The position numbers were made by a program, and so were the translations under genes. From assembly GCA_963573315.1 (NCBI GenBank), contig OY752142.1:62001-126000 (forward strand): a stretch of DNA of 64,000 nucleotides, given 5' to 3'. Shown here in pieces: positions 48,715 through 60,574 of the stretch. Positions within the stretch are counted from its first letter, which is position 1; each line of letters opens with the position of its first letter. Under the pieces are notes generated by a model, which saw only the letters and a list, made by a program, of their open reading frames with translations, was not told the DNA's origin and ran no database searches. The stretch comes from Entomortierella parvispora. Taxonomy: Eukaryota > Mortierellomycota > Mortierellomycetes > Mortierellales > Mortierellaceae.

Positions 48715-50640
48715 TTATACAATCTCGACAGTCATCTCGGGCTTGCCCTGGTTGGCGTTGGTCTTGAGCTCCTTGTGCTGAATGAAGCACGCCATGATAA
48801 AGGACATGGCACAGAAGCCCACACTGCAGTAAAAGACATAGTGCAAAGCATGCACAAAGCTGTCATAGATCATTCCGATCTGAGTAGGGTTGTAAAACTC
48901 GTAAATGGTACCATAGTCCTGAGTGACGCGCAAGATCAACTTGTCCTCGGGGAACGTGGAAATCAAGGTGCTCTCCAGCTTGTTGTTAAAGACTGTGCCC
49001 ACAATGGCAACACCAAACACCTGGCCTAGACAACGGATGAACTGAACAGAGGTGGTGACGACGGCCATGTACTTTGGCTTGACGGCGGCTTGCACAGCCA
49101 AGGTGGAGGCCTGCATGGTGAAACCCATACCGAGACCGCAGAGCAACAATATGAAGATGGTGACAACACGGTGGGAATCCTTAGTGAACAAGATGCAAAG
49201 AGCGGCACCAATGGTGAAAAGAAAGTTGCCGAGCGCGGGGAAGAAGTGGTAAGAACCACGCTTGAGAACCCAGATACCAGAAGAGATGGAGGTGACGACG
49301 ATACCAATCACAAAGGGCACAGTCTCCAAACCTCCAATGGTTGCAGACTCATTCTTGACGACCTGGAAGTAGATGGGGAGGTAGAACAAGATACCAAAGA
49401 AGGACATGCCCGAGAAGAACAAGCTTCCGTAGGTAGCCCACAGGTTGCGGATCTTGTACAGGTGAATGGGGACGATGGGCTCCTTGGGGATCTTCCATTC
49501 GGCCAAGATAAAGATGCCAGCCATGATGAAGCCTCCGCACAACATGCCAATGACAATACCAGAGTTCCAGGCGTACTTGTTGCCACCCCAGCTCAAGGGC
49601 AAAAGGATCATGATAACGGCAGTGAGGAGAAGGAGGGCACCGAGGAAATCAATACGCTTGACCTTGTCAGAGAACGAACCCTTGGGGGTAGGCAAGTTCA
49701 AGTTGAAGTAAATGAAGAGGATCGAGACGGCACCAAAGGGCAAGTTGATCCAGAAGGACCAGCGCCAGGTGACATGGTCGGTGAAAGCACCGCCCATCAA
49801 GGGACCGATGACTGAGGAGAACGAGAAGATGGCGCCGATGAAACCCAGGTACTTGCCACGCTCACGCATGTCCAACATGTCAGAAAGAATGATGAACTAT
49901 TGGGGCGTGGGCGGGGGCGAGAGAGAGAGAGCCAGAAGGACAATGGCTATTGTTAACGACCATTCTATTTTGTAGTTCGCACTTTTGTTGTTCCCAGAAC
50001 TAACACAGACACCAAAGAAAAAAAGCTCTCACTTACCACCATGGCCATCATGCCTCCAGCACCAATACCGGCGACTCCACGTCCAACAATCAACATGACC
50101 ATGGAAGTAGCCCATCCAGAGATGCAGGAACCGACCAAGAACATAAAGTTTGCAAACAGCACGACCGTTTTGCGACCAAAGATATCAGACACCTTTCCGT
50201 AGAGGGGCTGGGACGCTGTGCTGGTCAGCATGTAAGCGGTGGCCAACCAAGAGATGTCACCCAAGGCATGGAATTGCTTGGTGATGGCTGGAATTGAAGT
50301 CGATACGATGATCTGATCCAGACTGGCCAAGAACACGCAGAGTGACAATCTATTCGTTTTTTTTAAAACAAACCAATCGCCCGGTAAGTACAGCTGCACA
50401 GAGAGTCAGGGGTTTCTGAGATTTTTTGCACGATAGTAGAGGCGGAACGTACGCAATCATAATGAGAACAAACTGCTTTTGAGGAGGCTTGTGGTAGAGG
50501 GGAGCAGGGGTAGAATCGGTGGCGGCACCGCCATCGATCTTGTCCCCATCGGTATAGGGGATTTCCTCAAGAGGAAGAGTGTTGGAAGAGATTGAGGAAG
50601 AGACAGTGCTCTGTTGATCAAAGTTGTCTTTTTCTATCAT
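48715..50640 (-). CDS. MFS drug:proton exporter, 14-TM (DHA2) type
   Basis: Exons 50640-50453, 50349-50037 and 49896-48715, 560 residues. A cytosolic Ser/Glu/Asp-rich leader of about 50 residues is followed by TM1 (FVLIMIALSLCVFLASLDQIIVSTSIPAI, in parts), motif A GKVSDIFGRKTV, the motif B region GRGVAGIGAGGMMAMV, and motif C-like IFSFSSVIGPLMGG with WRWSFWINLPFG, diagnostic of the DHA2 family. The hydrophobic segments fit 14 helices and the tail is short and polar. Likely exports toxic organic compounds or amino-acid-like substrates across the plasma or vacuolar membrane; the substrate is unknown. C-biased codons suggest good expression. Confidence 0.9.
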
Positions 50641-51300
50641 TGTGGTGGTGCTATTGATGTGCGAGAGGGACACTTTTCGGTGGATTGGAGAGCAATTGCT
50701 GATGAAGAAGAGTGAGGGAGAGAGGGAACGCAGGGAGAGAAGGTGAGCAAGTTTGAATGAACAGAGAACGATGTGAGGAAATAATGGAGAAGGAAGAAAG
50801 AAAAAAAAGTGGAGGGCACCTCCGCTATACTTATACCAGGCGGGGACTGGAATTGTTGTTTCTTCTTCCACATCAATCAGATACGGTGCCTGAATGGATC
50901 ACTCAGCCGAGGCTTGATTCTTGGTTACAGCAGTGATCCCAGGGGTAAACGGGAATTGAGCGGCCGTTTTCCCGAGACACACCAAAGAGGAAGATTTCCG
51001 CTGCAGACTCTGCCCCCGATGTTTATTGTCTTTTGAGTTGAGTTGGAAAAAGTAGAAAAAAAATCTCCAAAAAAAAAAGGTTGGAGGTCCAGATTACTTC
51101 TTTTGGCTACTGTGCAAATTACATTGCGACAGCCACGACGCCCTGTCCCTCTGCTGCTAGGATACTTTTGATTTGTAATTCAGAGACTCGGGCGTGTTGC
51201 AAACACGCCATAGAAGTCACTCCTTTTTTGGAGCGCAAAGGAAAACTCGCTAGACTACGCGGGAGGGAATACTTGACAGAACGTGGGGCTTAGAACACGT
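50641..51300. other. Upstream region of the MFS gene
   Basis: GA/CT-rich leader (50650-50800) and A-runs near 51056-51080. No gene recognised. Confidence 0.5.
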
Positions 51301-51324
51301 TGGCGAGTTCTTCTTGCACTTACT

Positions 51325-51604
51325 GCGCATCTTTCACAAGTGTTGCATCTTTCTTTTTCTCCTGCTGTTGCTGGTATTGCTCCAGCATGTCGACTGCATG
51401 GTCAAAGAGAAGCTCATGTAGATCTGGATATTTGACGGCGGAACTGGGAATTGGGTACTTTGCGAGTTGACCTAGCCGTGGATTGTCCGTGTTGGTTGGA
51501 GAAAATCATCGTGTATCGAATAACGACTTGAACCGTTTGAGTATACTTACAGCTTATGTAGGGCTTTGGTCAATGATTCCCATGGCTCTTCCGTTTGGAA
51601 CATC
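51325..51604 (-). pseudogene. Orphan exons of an unrecognised gene
   Basis: Two minus-strand open segments flank an intron-like gap. The upstream one (about 51621-51553) reads LRKWRRMFQTEEPWESLTKALHKL before a GTAAGT donor. The downstream one (about 51473-51325) reads QLAKYPIPSSAVKYPDLHELL and HAVDMLEQYQQQQEKKK and ends at a stop after VKDAQ. Joined at the visible GT/AG the phases disagree by one base, so a frameshift or another acceptor is needed. No family recognised. Confidence 0.45.
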
Positions 51605-51744
51605 CTCCTCCATTTTCGCAGTTGTGTGGTGATGTGATGATGGCGGCTGGACATCCTTCTGTGATGTGGGTAGTACTTGATGAGCAGTCTGATCAACTAC
51701 TCAAACATCAACGCACCAACGCACATGGAGCTTACTTGTGGGGT

Positions 51745-51898
51745 TATTTTGAGGGTCGCACCAAAGGATTGCCAAGTGCTTACTTCTACCAACAAGAGCC
51801 CCTGCTGTCTGTTTTGTGGAGACATCGATCTCGCATTCTGTCACCCGAGATGCCCAGAAGTTCGCTCCTTCATTGCGTCGCCACCTTTCGTACTTTTT
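51745..51898 (-). pseudogene. Orphan coding-like segment
   Basis: The minus strand is open and protein-like: KYERWRRNEGANFWASR, then STKQTAGALVGRSKHLA. A GTAAGC donor-like site follows the GRS text. It may be an upstream exon of the orphan gene at 51325-51604. Not recognised. Confidence 0.3.
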
Positions 51899-52077
51899 AG
51901 TGCCATCCTAGATGGCACAGACCCTAATTTATAATATATTGATGTCCTCCTCCAATGCCAGCCTCTCCTGAAACCATGTTATCGCCAGACTGGTGCCTTT
52001 GTCGTACTCGTCGTAGTTGTCATTGTCGCGCTTCTTTGATTCACGCTTATAATAATGTCAGGAAGTTATGGTCAATC

Positions 52078-52594
52078 TCTGACACTTCATATACATGGAA
52101 CTCCATAGCCAATTTCGAGTACACCTACTTTGAATCGTTGCCTGCGACTGAGGAGTCGAAGGGCCGGGAGTTTCCACATCCCATTACTCCCTTCCCAACC
52201 CTGTTGAAGAACCCTGTCTACAATACAGCCCCGCACATCTTGGAGCTGGTCGTGTCCAACTTTTACTCCCAGCTCGGAGATCAATCGAGTCAGATGCCTA
52301 TGAACGTTTGGCTGGGATCCCAAGGTCCCTTGACGACACACATCATTCGAAGAAACACGGACTCCCCTACTACCACTGGCCACAGTGCCACTAAATCAGG
52401 TCCCTTGGACCAAACGACCCTCTTGGTCGATTTACCGCAGGGCAAGAATATGGGCGTCTCTCTCGAGGAAACGACTATTGCCCTGCCATTGCTCTTTGTC
52501 CGCAACTCTGACGGTATCGCGCAACTCTGACGGTATCGCGTACAACTCTCGGGCCAAGGTCGTTTTCACACGCCCGGAGGGTTCTGACCGTTAG
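52078..52594 (+). pseudogene. 3' fragment of a CSL (Su(H)/RBP-J) transcription factor
   Basis: The segment resembles the end of the beta-trefoil domain and the C-terminal IPT/Rel-like domain of CSL proteins. WNSIANFEYTYFES and HPITPFPTL correspond to the RBP-J text around WTIISTDKAEYTFYEG and PVTPVPVV; ILELVVSNFYSQL and MNVWLGSQGPL to the LELTGQNF and VWFG steps; LPLLFVRNSDGIAY to VPVTLVRNDGIIY. The DNA-binding N-terminal half is absent upstream. A 19-bp tandem duplication (52501-52519 and 52520-52538) shifts the frame inside the VRNSDGI text, after which the correct frame resumes (YNSRAKVVFTRPEG). Truncated and frameshifted: a pseudogene of a normally conserved regulator. Confidence 0.75.
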
Positions 52595-54150
52595 ACGGTG
52601 CACATGGCTTATGATGTTCTCCAACCCGATTCAAATCCATGCGATCAAAAACAAGAAGCACATTCATTACCTTAGTACTGAGAGAAGCTGCTACAATGGC
52701 AAGATGGAGGTCGAACGAACGACAGGTGATGGAACGTCAGCAAAATCTAAGCCACGGTCGTGTCACATGCACCGCGCACGACTACGGAAGATCCGCCCCC
52801 ATTACCGAGGAAACAAGAGGAAAGCACGGACGATCAATTCGCCAAGACACGACGCTGCAAATGTACCTGTTGTTGGGAAGTTCGTCAGTAGAGAAACACC
52901 TTGATTTGCTAAACCGTTTTTCTATTTCCAACTGGACCAGAAAATTACCTTTTTCTGTTTTCTGGTTGTCCACTTCAGTGTGCGCAACAGCCGGCTATAT
53001 GGTCTTGCCGCTTCCGTCTCTCTCTTCCCTCCGTCACTGCTTAGACATCCTCCTAACATGGTGTTATTCGTCAAGGATCTCATCTTGATTCGCCGCCTAC
53101 ACCTTCGAGATACTGCCTTCACAAGCACGCAGCTTCGTAAGGTGACACGGCTCTAAAATTTCTCGACATTCTTTTTCTTGCTTTGGGTAAGCATCCTTCC
53201 CCAGGAACTGTGAACGGGGGCACTCTTTAGCCGCATCCCGGGGAACGAGGAAGGGGCTCTTACTCGCTCAATTGCACAGAGAGCACGGAAAAGACAAACG
53301 ATCCCTTGCAGAAGAAGAGGTTAAAAAATCTTAAAAATGTAGGTGGCGATACCAGTGAAGTTCTGTCACACATGCAAACCGTCCGATGCGAACCCTCCAA
53401 CCTGCAATTGCTTCTTGACTTCTCTCCCCACTGCATACCAGAGTTTCTCGTTCCCTTTATTTAGTGGTAGTTTTCTATGTGTACACTTTTTACAATGCCC
53501 TGCAAACAAAAACTTTTGAGAGTCCAAGTCTAGGCACAGCTCAGGAGTCGCGAGACGTTTAATCTTCAGTGGAGAACTGACGGTGAGCGAGTAATCCGAC
53601 AAGGGGCTATGCTGCATTCGATATTGGCATTGCGAGCAGGTTGCGGACTGGTGCACTCAACCGCACCATGAGCTCGAATACAGAATCTGGAATCTTTGTC
53701 GAGTTTCCAGGTAACATTGTTTCCAACTCGATAAGGTATCACTTGGTTACCATCATCAACCTTCAAGCAGCACGAATCCAGTTGCAAGTTGCGACATCAA
53801 CTATAGATTGGTTATCTCCCGATTCACGATCTGCTCCTCATCGATATCATGGTTGACTCTAAGGCATCCTCGAAAGCTTTCTGATCTGTGGACCTGTAGC
53901 GGCCCTCAGACAGCAAGTGGAACCATTTGTTGAGTGTTGCTACCAAGGATAGCAGAGTGGAAATTCTAACATCACACCCCCGTCAGGTCCACATACTGTA
54001 CCCTGGTCCCTTCGCCCAGGATTGGTAGGGATTTGCGTGATGAGAAGGACGAGAGACAAACCGATCTCAGGTTCCAGGACAGAAAGAAGGGGGGTCTATG
54101 AACAAATATGAATATTATCGATTTTATTATTATTACTATCTTTCAACACC
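52595..54150. other. Region of scattered decayed frames
   Basis: Several short open frames on both strands. The minus strand at about 53366-53787 has protein-like text (LATPELCLDLDSQKFLFAG and GNNVTWKLDKDSRFCI) but in two frames. None recognised; probably further gene debris or chance. Confidence 0.35.
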
Positions 54151-55613
54151 TCATGGCCACATACACCATTCTGAATCTAGAGAAACCAAAGATGGCTCCT
54201 TATTGCGAATGGCAAAGGCAAGTTCGCCGATCAATCTACCAACGTTGCTGGAATAGGTGAGGATCTGATGTTCACACTGAGCGGCAGCGTAGACATCCAG
54301 CAAGAAGTTTCTTTCGAGCACATCCACAGGCATGCCTCGATCCCTTTCGGTGTACCACGCTTCGTTCGGCCTTGGCACGTCCAGGTACTGAAATTGAAAG
54401 CCCGGGTAGTCCTTGGCCGACTCCATGACTTTGCCATCGTCCGACATGACATAGATGTTCGTGACCCCAGTCTGGCTCTTGTACTCTTCAGCCTTGGCCA
54501 TGTAATCGGAAAACGCCAAAAGCTCAGCCTCCCAATGCTTGTCCGAATGCCGTACATGAATTGACATGCAACGAGTCTTTATCGGGGAATACCGTCGAAA
54601 CAACTCTCGAAACTGATGATTGGGTCGAGTGGCGTAGTAGGCCACCATGGTTCTCAACCAAAAGGGTTCCTTATCCTCGAATCCAGGTGTCCTCGTCTTG
54701 GTGTTTGACTGACCGACCATATCGCCGAGGTCGCCATTGACTGTCTGGAAATTGATGGTGGACTCGGTCCAGTTGGCGAATTGATGCACCGGAGGGATTT
54801 CCTTGAACGCACGCTCCATGTCTTCTTCGCTGCAAGATGTCAGAGGTATAAAGTTGTTGAGGACTTCGGGGGTCACTAGGGTCATGTTGTGGAACAGACC
54901 AAAAGAGAGACCCAGAGCCACAGAGTGCCATTTGGATCCAAATCCGTTGCCGTTGGTTGCTCCATTGAAGAAGTTGGTACACCGATGCTGAATATTGTCG
55001 AGCTGTGCCATGTAGGCGGTGCGACGGGGGTCGTCGAAAGTCGTCAAAACCTCGTATCCATCGCCGGGCATGATATCAATTACCCATCGAGAATGTTTTT
55101 GCACAAAGTTGTCGATGGCTTCTCCGAGGTCCGATCCTTCTCCCTGAACAATCATCCTGAGGGTGTGGTCGCTAACGTCAACGATGTGATCCATAGTGGT
55201 GATGATGGATCCATAAGTTTTGTCTTGACAGGTGCCACTAGAAGCTGCAAAGTCTCCGCAAATGTTGATAAGAGAGGTCTTGCTAGCTTCTGGACGAACG
55301 CAGACTGTGTCGCCTTTGGGCAAAGGGCAGGCAAGAGGTTGTTTCTCTACTTCTTTAAGGATTGTATAGCCCTGTATCCGCTTCTCTGTTATCAGTCGAT
55401 AAAGCATGAAGTTGTGTACATGGACCATCAACCCTATTCCGCAAAGAACGGCGATGGCATAGAACGACCGTCTGACCTGGAGGGATAGCAACAACCTTGG
55501 AATCAGCTCATGTTGGAGGGATCATCTGGTTCAAAGCGCAATGGGATCAGTGTATAGTTCAAGCATGCTGCTCTTCTTACCTTTGCATTAGATGGTACTG
55601 ATGGCAATCTCAT
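54151..55613 (-). CDS. FUT8-like alpha-1,6-fucosyltransferase (GT23 family)
   Basis: Exon 1 is 55613-55581 (MRLPSVPSNAK), intron 55477-55580, exon 2 55476-54151; 452 residues. The start is chosen because exon 2 has no upstream ATG and the phases match. A type II signal anchor follows the short basic cytosolic tail (SFYAIAVLCGIGLMVHVHNFML), so it should be a Golgi membrane enzyme. GT23 motifs are motif I SIHVRHSDKHWEAE (the HVRR-D-K step), motif II NIYVMSDDGKVMESAKDYP, and motif III FLLDVYAAAQCEHQILTYSSNVGRL (in parts), which binds GDP-fucose. It probably adds core fucose to N-glycans, a modification reported in Mucoromycota. Second Arg of the HVRR motif is His here, which is unusual. Confidence 0.82.
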
Positions 55614-56737
55614 TTCCAGTCCAGTCTTCCCAGAGAAGTGAGGAGATGAGGGTGAAAAGATGATGGAAGAAAGGAACCTTGGCTTTTCTTTTTTTTTTAC
55701 TCTGGCTTTCACCCAATAAGAAGGGGTCCCCAAATCCTTTTCTCGTGTCAAACCAATGTAAATCTTTCCCAGGCACACGCCACTCAAATTTTATCTTGAA
55801 TAGAATTGCTGACAGCACTTTTCAGGGACAGGTGGTCGACTATCGATCATATCGACCACATTGGACACTCCTCCCTTGTTCAGGTTCGATATCTCATGGA
55901 TCTTGATGGTTCAGCTAGTCCGTAGCAGTTGGTTGGATTTAGGCCGTGGAGGCGTGCGCCTCGCTCTTCTGCTATCCCAGTGTTGAAGGTTCGGAAATCC
56001 CTGCAGGAAGATCGGTTTGGTCAACCAACCAGTTGCTTTATTGAAATTCTTGGAAACCTGGAATTATTTCTCTATCCGGCATCGCTGCAGCATAGGTCTG
56101 GAACTATAACTATCTATGATCTACGAAGGTTGCGGGGTCTCAGGGAGAACAACGATCTTTCCAGTCGATAGGTTGGCAGACAGTGTTCTCAATACGTTCC
56201 ATTCAAGTTCTCTATCTTCACATTGTTTGAACGTGTGTTAACGACACAGAATCGGTCGCGTGTTGGCAGGGCGAGATCTTTTCTGTGTACGAATTTGCTT
56301 AGAAGACGACCTTGGATTCAGTATCCGTAGCACCATTCCTCTGGACTGGATCAGCTGGCCTACAAGCGCCCTTGGGATAGATCATCCACTGCCAGAGAAC
56401 GGCCTAAAACGAATCGCAATTGTTGGCTCCCAGGAAACATTCCACGCTGATTAGGCCGCAAACCAATGAACCTCGAGAACTACCTCCTCCAGCTTGATGG
56501 CCACTTCTTATCATTACTGTCGTAGGATTAGGGTAGACACATACTTTCTATTTCATGCAAACGTCGTGTGTAGGAAGTGCACTTAAGGGTATAAATGTTG
56601 ACGTCAATCCGGGTCGCTCTGATCCGGGCACATTGGGGAAATCGGCACATGGACCTCAACATTATTGACTGGCAGCAGCTTCCTTCTTTCTTTTCTTCAC
56701 CACCCCCTCCTCTCTCCATCCTCGCACTCTATTCACA
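55614..56737. other. Intergenic region between divergent genes
   Basis: Promoter side of the fucosyltransferase and of the cyclophilin gene; CT-rich leader at 56690-56735. No gene recognised in between. Confidence 0.5.
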
Positions 56738-57975
56738 ATGACCAAGTCCACCAAAGTCTTTTTCGACATTGCCGTCAACCAGAAGCCTGGTACGTGCTCT
56801 CATTTTCTTCATTTTGGATCATTCATTTCACCCATCGCTCTCGCGTCGTTGCATTTTTGTCTGAACCAACAACAACAAACACATCCTGGGAGAAAATGCC
56901 AAAAAAAAAGCTGGATCCCGATCCGCTAAACGATTCGATATATCTTTTGCCTACGAACTGTGCTCCTCCTGTTAGCTGGTCGCATGACCTTCAAGCTCTT
57001 CAACGAGACCGTCCCCAAGACCGCCGAGAACTTCAGGGCTTTGTGCACAGGCGAGCACGGAAAGTCCAAGCTCTCCGGCATGCCTCTTACCTACAAGGGC
57101 AGCAAGTTGTAAGCATCTCTTCAGAATCTGTACTTTTATCTGACATTGGTGCTCTGGGGCAATGAACTGATGGTTGTCGCTTCCTCACGTAATTATAGCC
57201 ACCGTATCATCCCCGGTTTCATGGCTCAGGGTAAAAAAATAACAAGACGTGATAAAGGGCCCCCGGATCTGTATTCCGGATTCGGATGCATACTTCAGAC
57301 ATCGGAGGAACCTCTGCCAGATTGTGTTTTTCTATGTGCATCAATTCACTGACGTTATTCTACTTACTTCTTATGTTTTTGAACCTCTCTGAACCCTCAA
57401 ACTTCAGGTGGTGGTACGTCATACAGGATTGAATGATCTCCAATTGCAATGTTTGTGTCCGATCTACGATCCGAGCGCAGTCGCTAATTTCGTTCTTGTG
57501 TACTCTTTTACCGTTACAGACTTCACCCGCGGTGATGGACGTGGTGGCGAGTCCATCTACGGCGCCAAGTTTGCTGAGTACGTTTCAACATTTGCTTTCT
57601 TCATGGATGAATTGTATCCCAAGCTCACCTCCAGATGAGTATTTCCAACATGGATATTGTTGTCTGGGGGGGTTTTTATTTTTATCATTATTATTATTTA
57701 CTTATCACTTTTCATTCTTGTATGTTTCCAGTGAGAACTTCAAGATTCAGCACCGTGGACCCGTCTTGTCGATGGCCAACGCTGGACCCAACACCAACGG
57801 CTCCCAGTTCTTCATCTGCTTCCAGGACACCCCTTGGTTGGATGGCAAGCACACTGTTTTTGGAAAGATTGAGCAGGGCGAGGAGATCTTGAAGAAGCTC
57901 GAGTCCTTCGGTACCCCCAGCGGTGCCCCTACTGCCTCGGTCGAGATTGTCGACTGCGGTGAGATCTCTGAGTAA
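56738..57975 (+). CDS. Cyclophilin A-type peptidyl-prolyl isomerase
   Basis: Six exons: 56738-56789, 56976-57108, 57199-57230, 57408-57413, 57520-57577 and 57732-57975, giving 174 residues. Every step of the cyclophilin fold is present: [34 protein letters not shown], the catalytic [34 protein letters not shown], and the cyclosporin-binding Trp in [12 protein letters not shown]. No signal peptide, so it is cytosolic or nuclear. The invariant Gly-Gly of the active-site loop comes from a 6-nt exon (GTGGTG) between two introns. Skipping it would keep the frame but delete those glycines. The text is otherwise canonical. Confidence 0.95.
57408..57413 (+). other. Six-nucleotide micro-exon of the cyclophilin gene
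   Basis: Context is CTTCAG, GTGGTG, GTACGTC: a full acceptor and donor flank six bases. Exon 3 ends CAG+G and exon 5 starts AC+TTC, so inclusion gives Gln-Gly-Gly-Asp-Phe as in all cyclophilins. Confidence 0.9.
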
Positions 57976-58380
57976 AGAAGGACTATCATTAGCAGCCCAA
58001 CAAACAACTATTAAAACTATCAGGATCTTTTTTGCGTTTATTTTGTGGGTGTATCGGTTGAGGAGCCATTAGGCACAGAAGCATAGAAGCACAAGGGCAT
58101 TGATTTAACCTAAGGCGGCATGATATGAGGTGCTTTCAATATAGGGCACTTCTCAACCGATAAAAAACGGGAGAAAGATAATCGACTTTGCCCCAGCCGT
58201 CAAGAAGGCACTCAGGTTTCGAAAGGAGAATTCAATGATAGCTTTATTTTCCTCTCAATGCATATGTACATGATATTTTTGGGTGTTTTTCTTAACGGCC
58301 TTGTGGGTTTGTAGTTGCCTTCTTCTCGTCGGGGGACGAGAACTAATTTTTTTTTATAAAAAAAATCCAAATCTGCTTCC
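57976..58380. other. Intergenic region between convergent genes
   Basis: 3' flanks of the cyclophilin and CDK9-like genes. No gene seen. Confidence 0.5.
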
Positions 58381-60574
58381 TCAAGGACGACGACCAGCCG
58401 TAGGAGGATTAGCAGAAGAGGTTGCGGCCGAAGAGGGAACGGCGGGTGGGACGGCAGTCGCGGGTTTGGGAGGCAAAGGTATTGGGCGATAGGTCGTGGT
58501 GGACGTGCTCGATCCAGCAGTGTTACTGCTACCAGAGGGACCATGTGTCCTTGGTTTGTCACGAGGTGCCCGCTCATGATCCCCTCCGCCATATCCACCG
58601 CCGCCACCCCCGTTACGGAAATGAGCCCCACTTCCAGCGTTGCCACCACCGCCTCCACCAGCACGAGAAGGCAAGTGACTGTGACCATGGCCTCCGTGAT
58701 GGTGATGACCATTGTTGTTGGTTGTGCTGTGGTGGTGGGATGCATGGCGCTCCTGCTGTGCTTCGTGTTTGCGTTGACGGTCATATTCGTGACTCGACTC
58801 GTACACGGGCAACCTAAGAACAACAGTCAGTCTTCAAGATTCTATCACTGGCAGAACAAGACAAGAATCGTCCTTTTCCCCGATCCAAAAAAACAAACAT
58901 ACATTCCGATCTCTGCTGGGAGGGGCTCTACCCAGAGGTAATCATGGTCCGAGGCTGCAAATGCGGTCAAACGCTTTTTGGGATCCAGGACCAAGAGTTT
59001 ATCCATCAAGTCCGCTGCCAAAGTGCCATAAGGCTCGAAATCCTCTTTCAATTTTCTCTGATAGTTCTTGTTGACTTGATAAACAACGCCCTTTTCTTCA
59101 AGACCTGGCAAAGACGACCATCCTGGCATGTTCTCCTCTGTGGGTGATCCGCAAAGCTGAAAGATCTTGTCCAATTGATCCTGATCTGAATTACCCTGCA
59201 GAACAGGACGGCCAAACAACATCTCGCCAAACACACAACTAGTTTCAGCAAGTAGAAAAAAGATTGTCAGGCAACTGTTCTTCTCTCTGACAGTTCTCTC
59301 TCTATGCACACTTTTGAAAAGAGATCATACAATTCTACGCAAAAACTTACCCAATTCCCCACATGTCCACTGCGGCACCGTATTTCTTCTCTCCAAGGAA
59401 CAGCTCTGGAGGACGGTACCAACGGGTCACGACCTTTGAAGTATAGTCCTCGCCCTCTGGCTTGAAGGGTCGTGCCAATCCAAAATCTGCAATCCTCAAT
59501 GTTCCATTGTTGCTGATCAATAAGTTGGCCGCCTTCATATCTCGATGCAGAATTTTTTGCTAAAAAAAACAAAGGCTCGTCGTGAGTGATCCGTGGTTTG
59601 TCGACTACTTGCTCAAAAAAGGGATCACTTGGTAGGTTTCTCCTTACTGCATGCATATAAATAGTGCCCTCCAGCAACTGCTTCATATACAACTTGATCT
59701 GGGGAACAGAGAGTCGGACTTTTGGGTTGTTCAAGAGTCCACTGAGATCATGGTCCATGTAAGGAAAGACCATATAAACACTGGCACGACTACGCGATGT
59801 CCTCGATCCTAAAAAACATGCAAAACAATGGTACATTTGAGATTTGATTAATTTTTCAACTCCTGTCAGCTCCGAGGTTTTCCTGTCAGCCACCCACGGA
59901 CCCATGAACTTGCCTGGATTGACAGCGATATCAATCAAGGGCACAATGTTTTCGTGTCTCAATCGCCTCAAGATCTTGATCTCCCGAAGGGCAGTGATGG
60001 GAATGCCCTCGTTTTCGTTATGCATCAGGATACGCTTCAACGCCAACAGTTCTCCCTTTCTCTTTGCCTTGTGGACCTCGCTGCAATCATCCAAGAAAAT
60101 TCATCCGGCATCCAGTAAGGGGGTTGATTTGAAGGAGAAAAAAAATAGATACAAAATGGTGTTAGAAATGGAAGAGTGTCCACCTCCAAACTGAACAAAG
60201 GTCGACGGCTCCTTGTTCAAGACCATTACCCAAAGGTGCCTTCACCCAGCTTGTCCACCATCTCAAAGTCTTTCAACTGTGAGCATCCCTTGTAAGTCTT
60301 TAGCTGCTAAGACGAATCATGAACATTGCAAGAAATCGTTAAATGTCAAACTCGAAGGAAAAAACAAGTCCACAATTCTGATTGTCGTTTCTTTTGTCTG
60401 TCATCTCATTTCTGATTGGTTTACCTCCTTCCGGCGGGGAGGACTAGGGCTGTCAGCGCTGAGGTTGGGGCTGGCAGGGAAGTGCGACGAGCTAAAGATG
60501 CTGTTGTGCTGTGTGGGCGCAGAGAGCGGCCGCTTGGAGGGATGCTCCTGGTGCTCATCCGCGTGTCTTTTCAT
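58381..60574 (-). CDS. CDK9/BUR1-type cyclin-dependent kinase
   Basis: Seven exons: 60574-60425, 60303-60230, 60080-59914, 59808-59648, 59559-59351, 59238-58903 and 58813-58381, giving 509 residues. The glycine loop is LGEGTFGEV (from about 69), the catalytic Lys is 90 in ALKRI, and the C-helix motif is exactly PITALRE (102-108), the signature of CDK9/P-TEFb. [10 protein letters not shown] is at 189-198, DFG at 209-211, the activation-loop Thr about 224 ([16 protein letters not shown]) and the kinase end near EPLPAE. The tail of about 140 residues is His/Gly-rich, then Pro/Ala/Ser-rich. It should phosphorylate the RNA polymerase II CTD and elongation factors with its cyclin. Intron 3 uses a GC donor (GCAAGT). 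The acceptor of exon 2 is a TAGCAG pair that could add one Gln. Confidence 0.92.

Noticed and set aside
54151-55494. Fucosyltransferase start at 55494
   Set aside because: The codon there is TTG within an intron; a GT-AG intron links the frame to an ATG exon at 55613 in matching phase.
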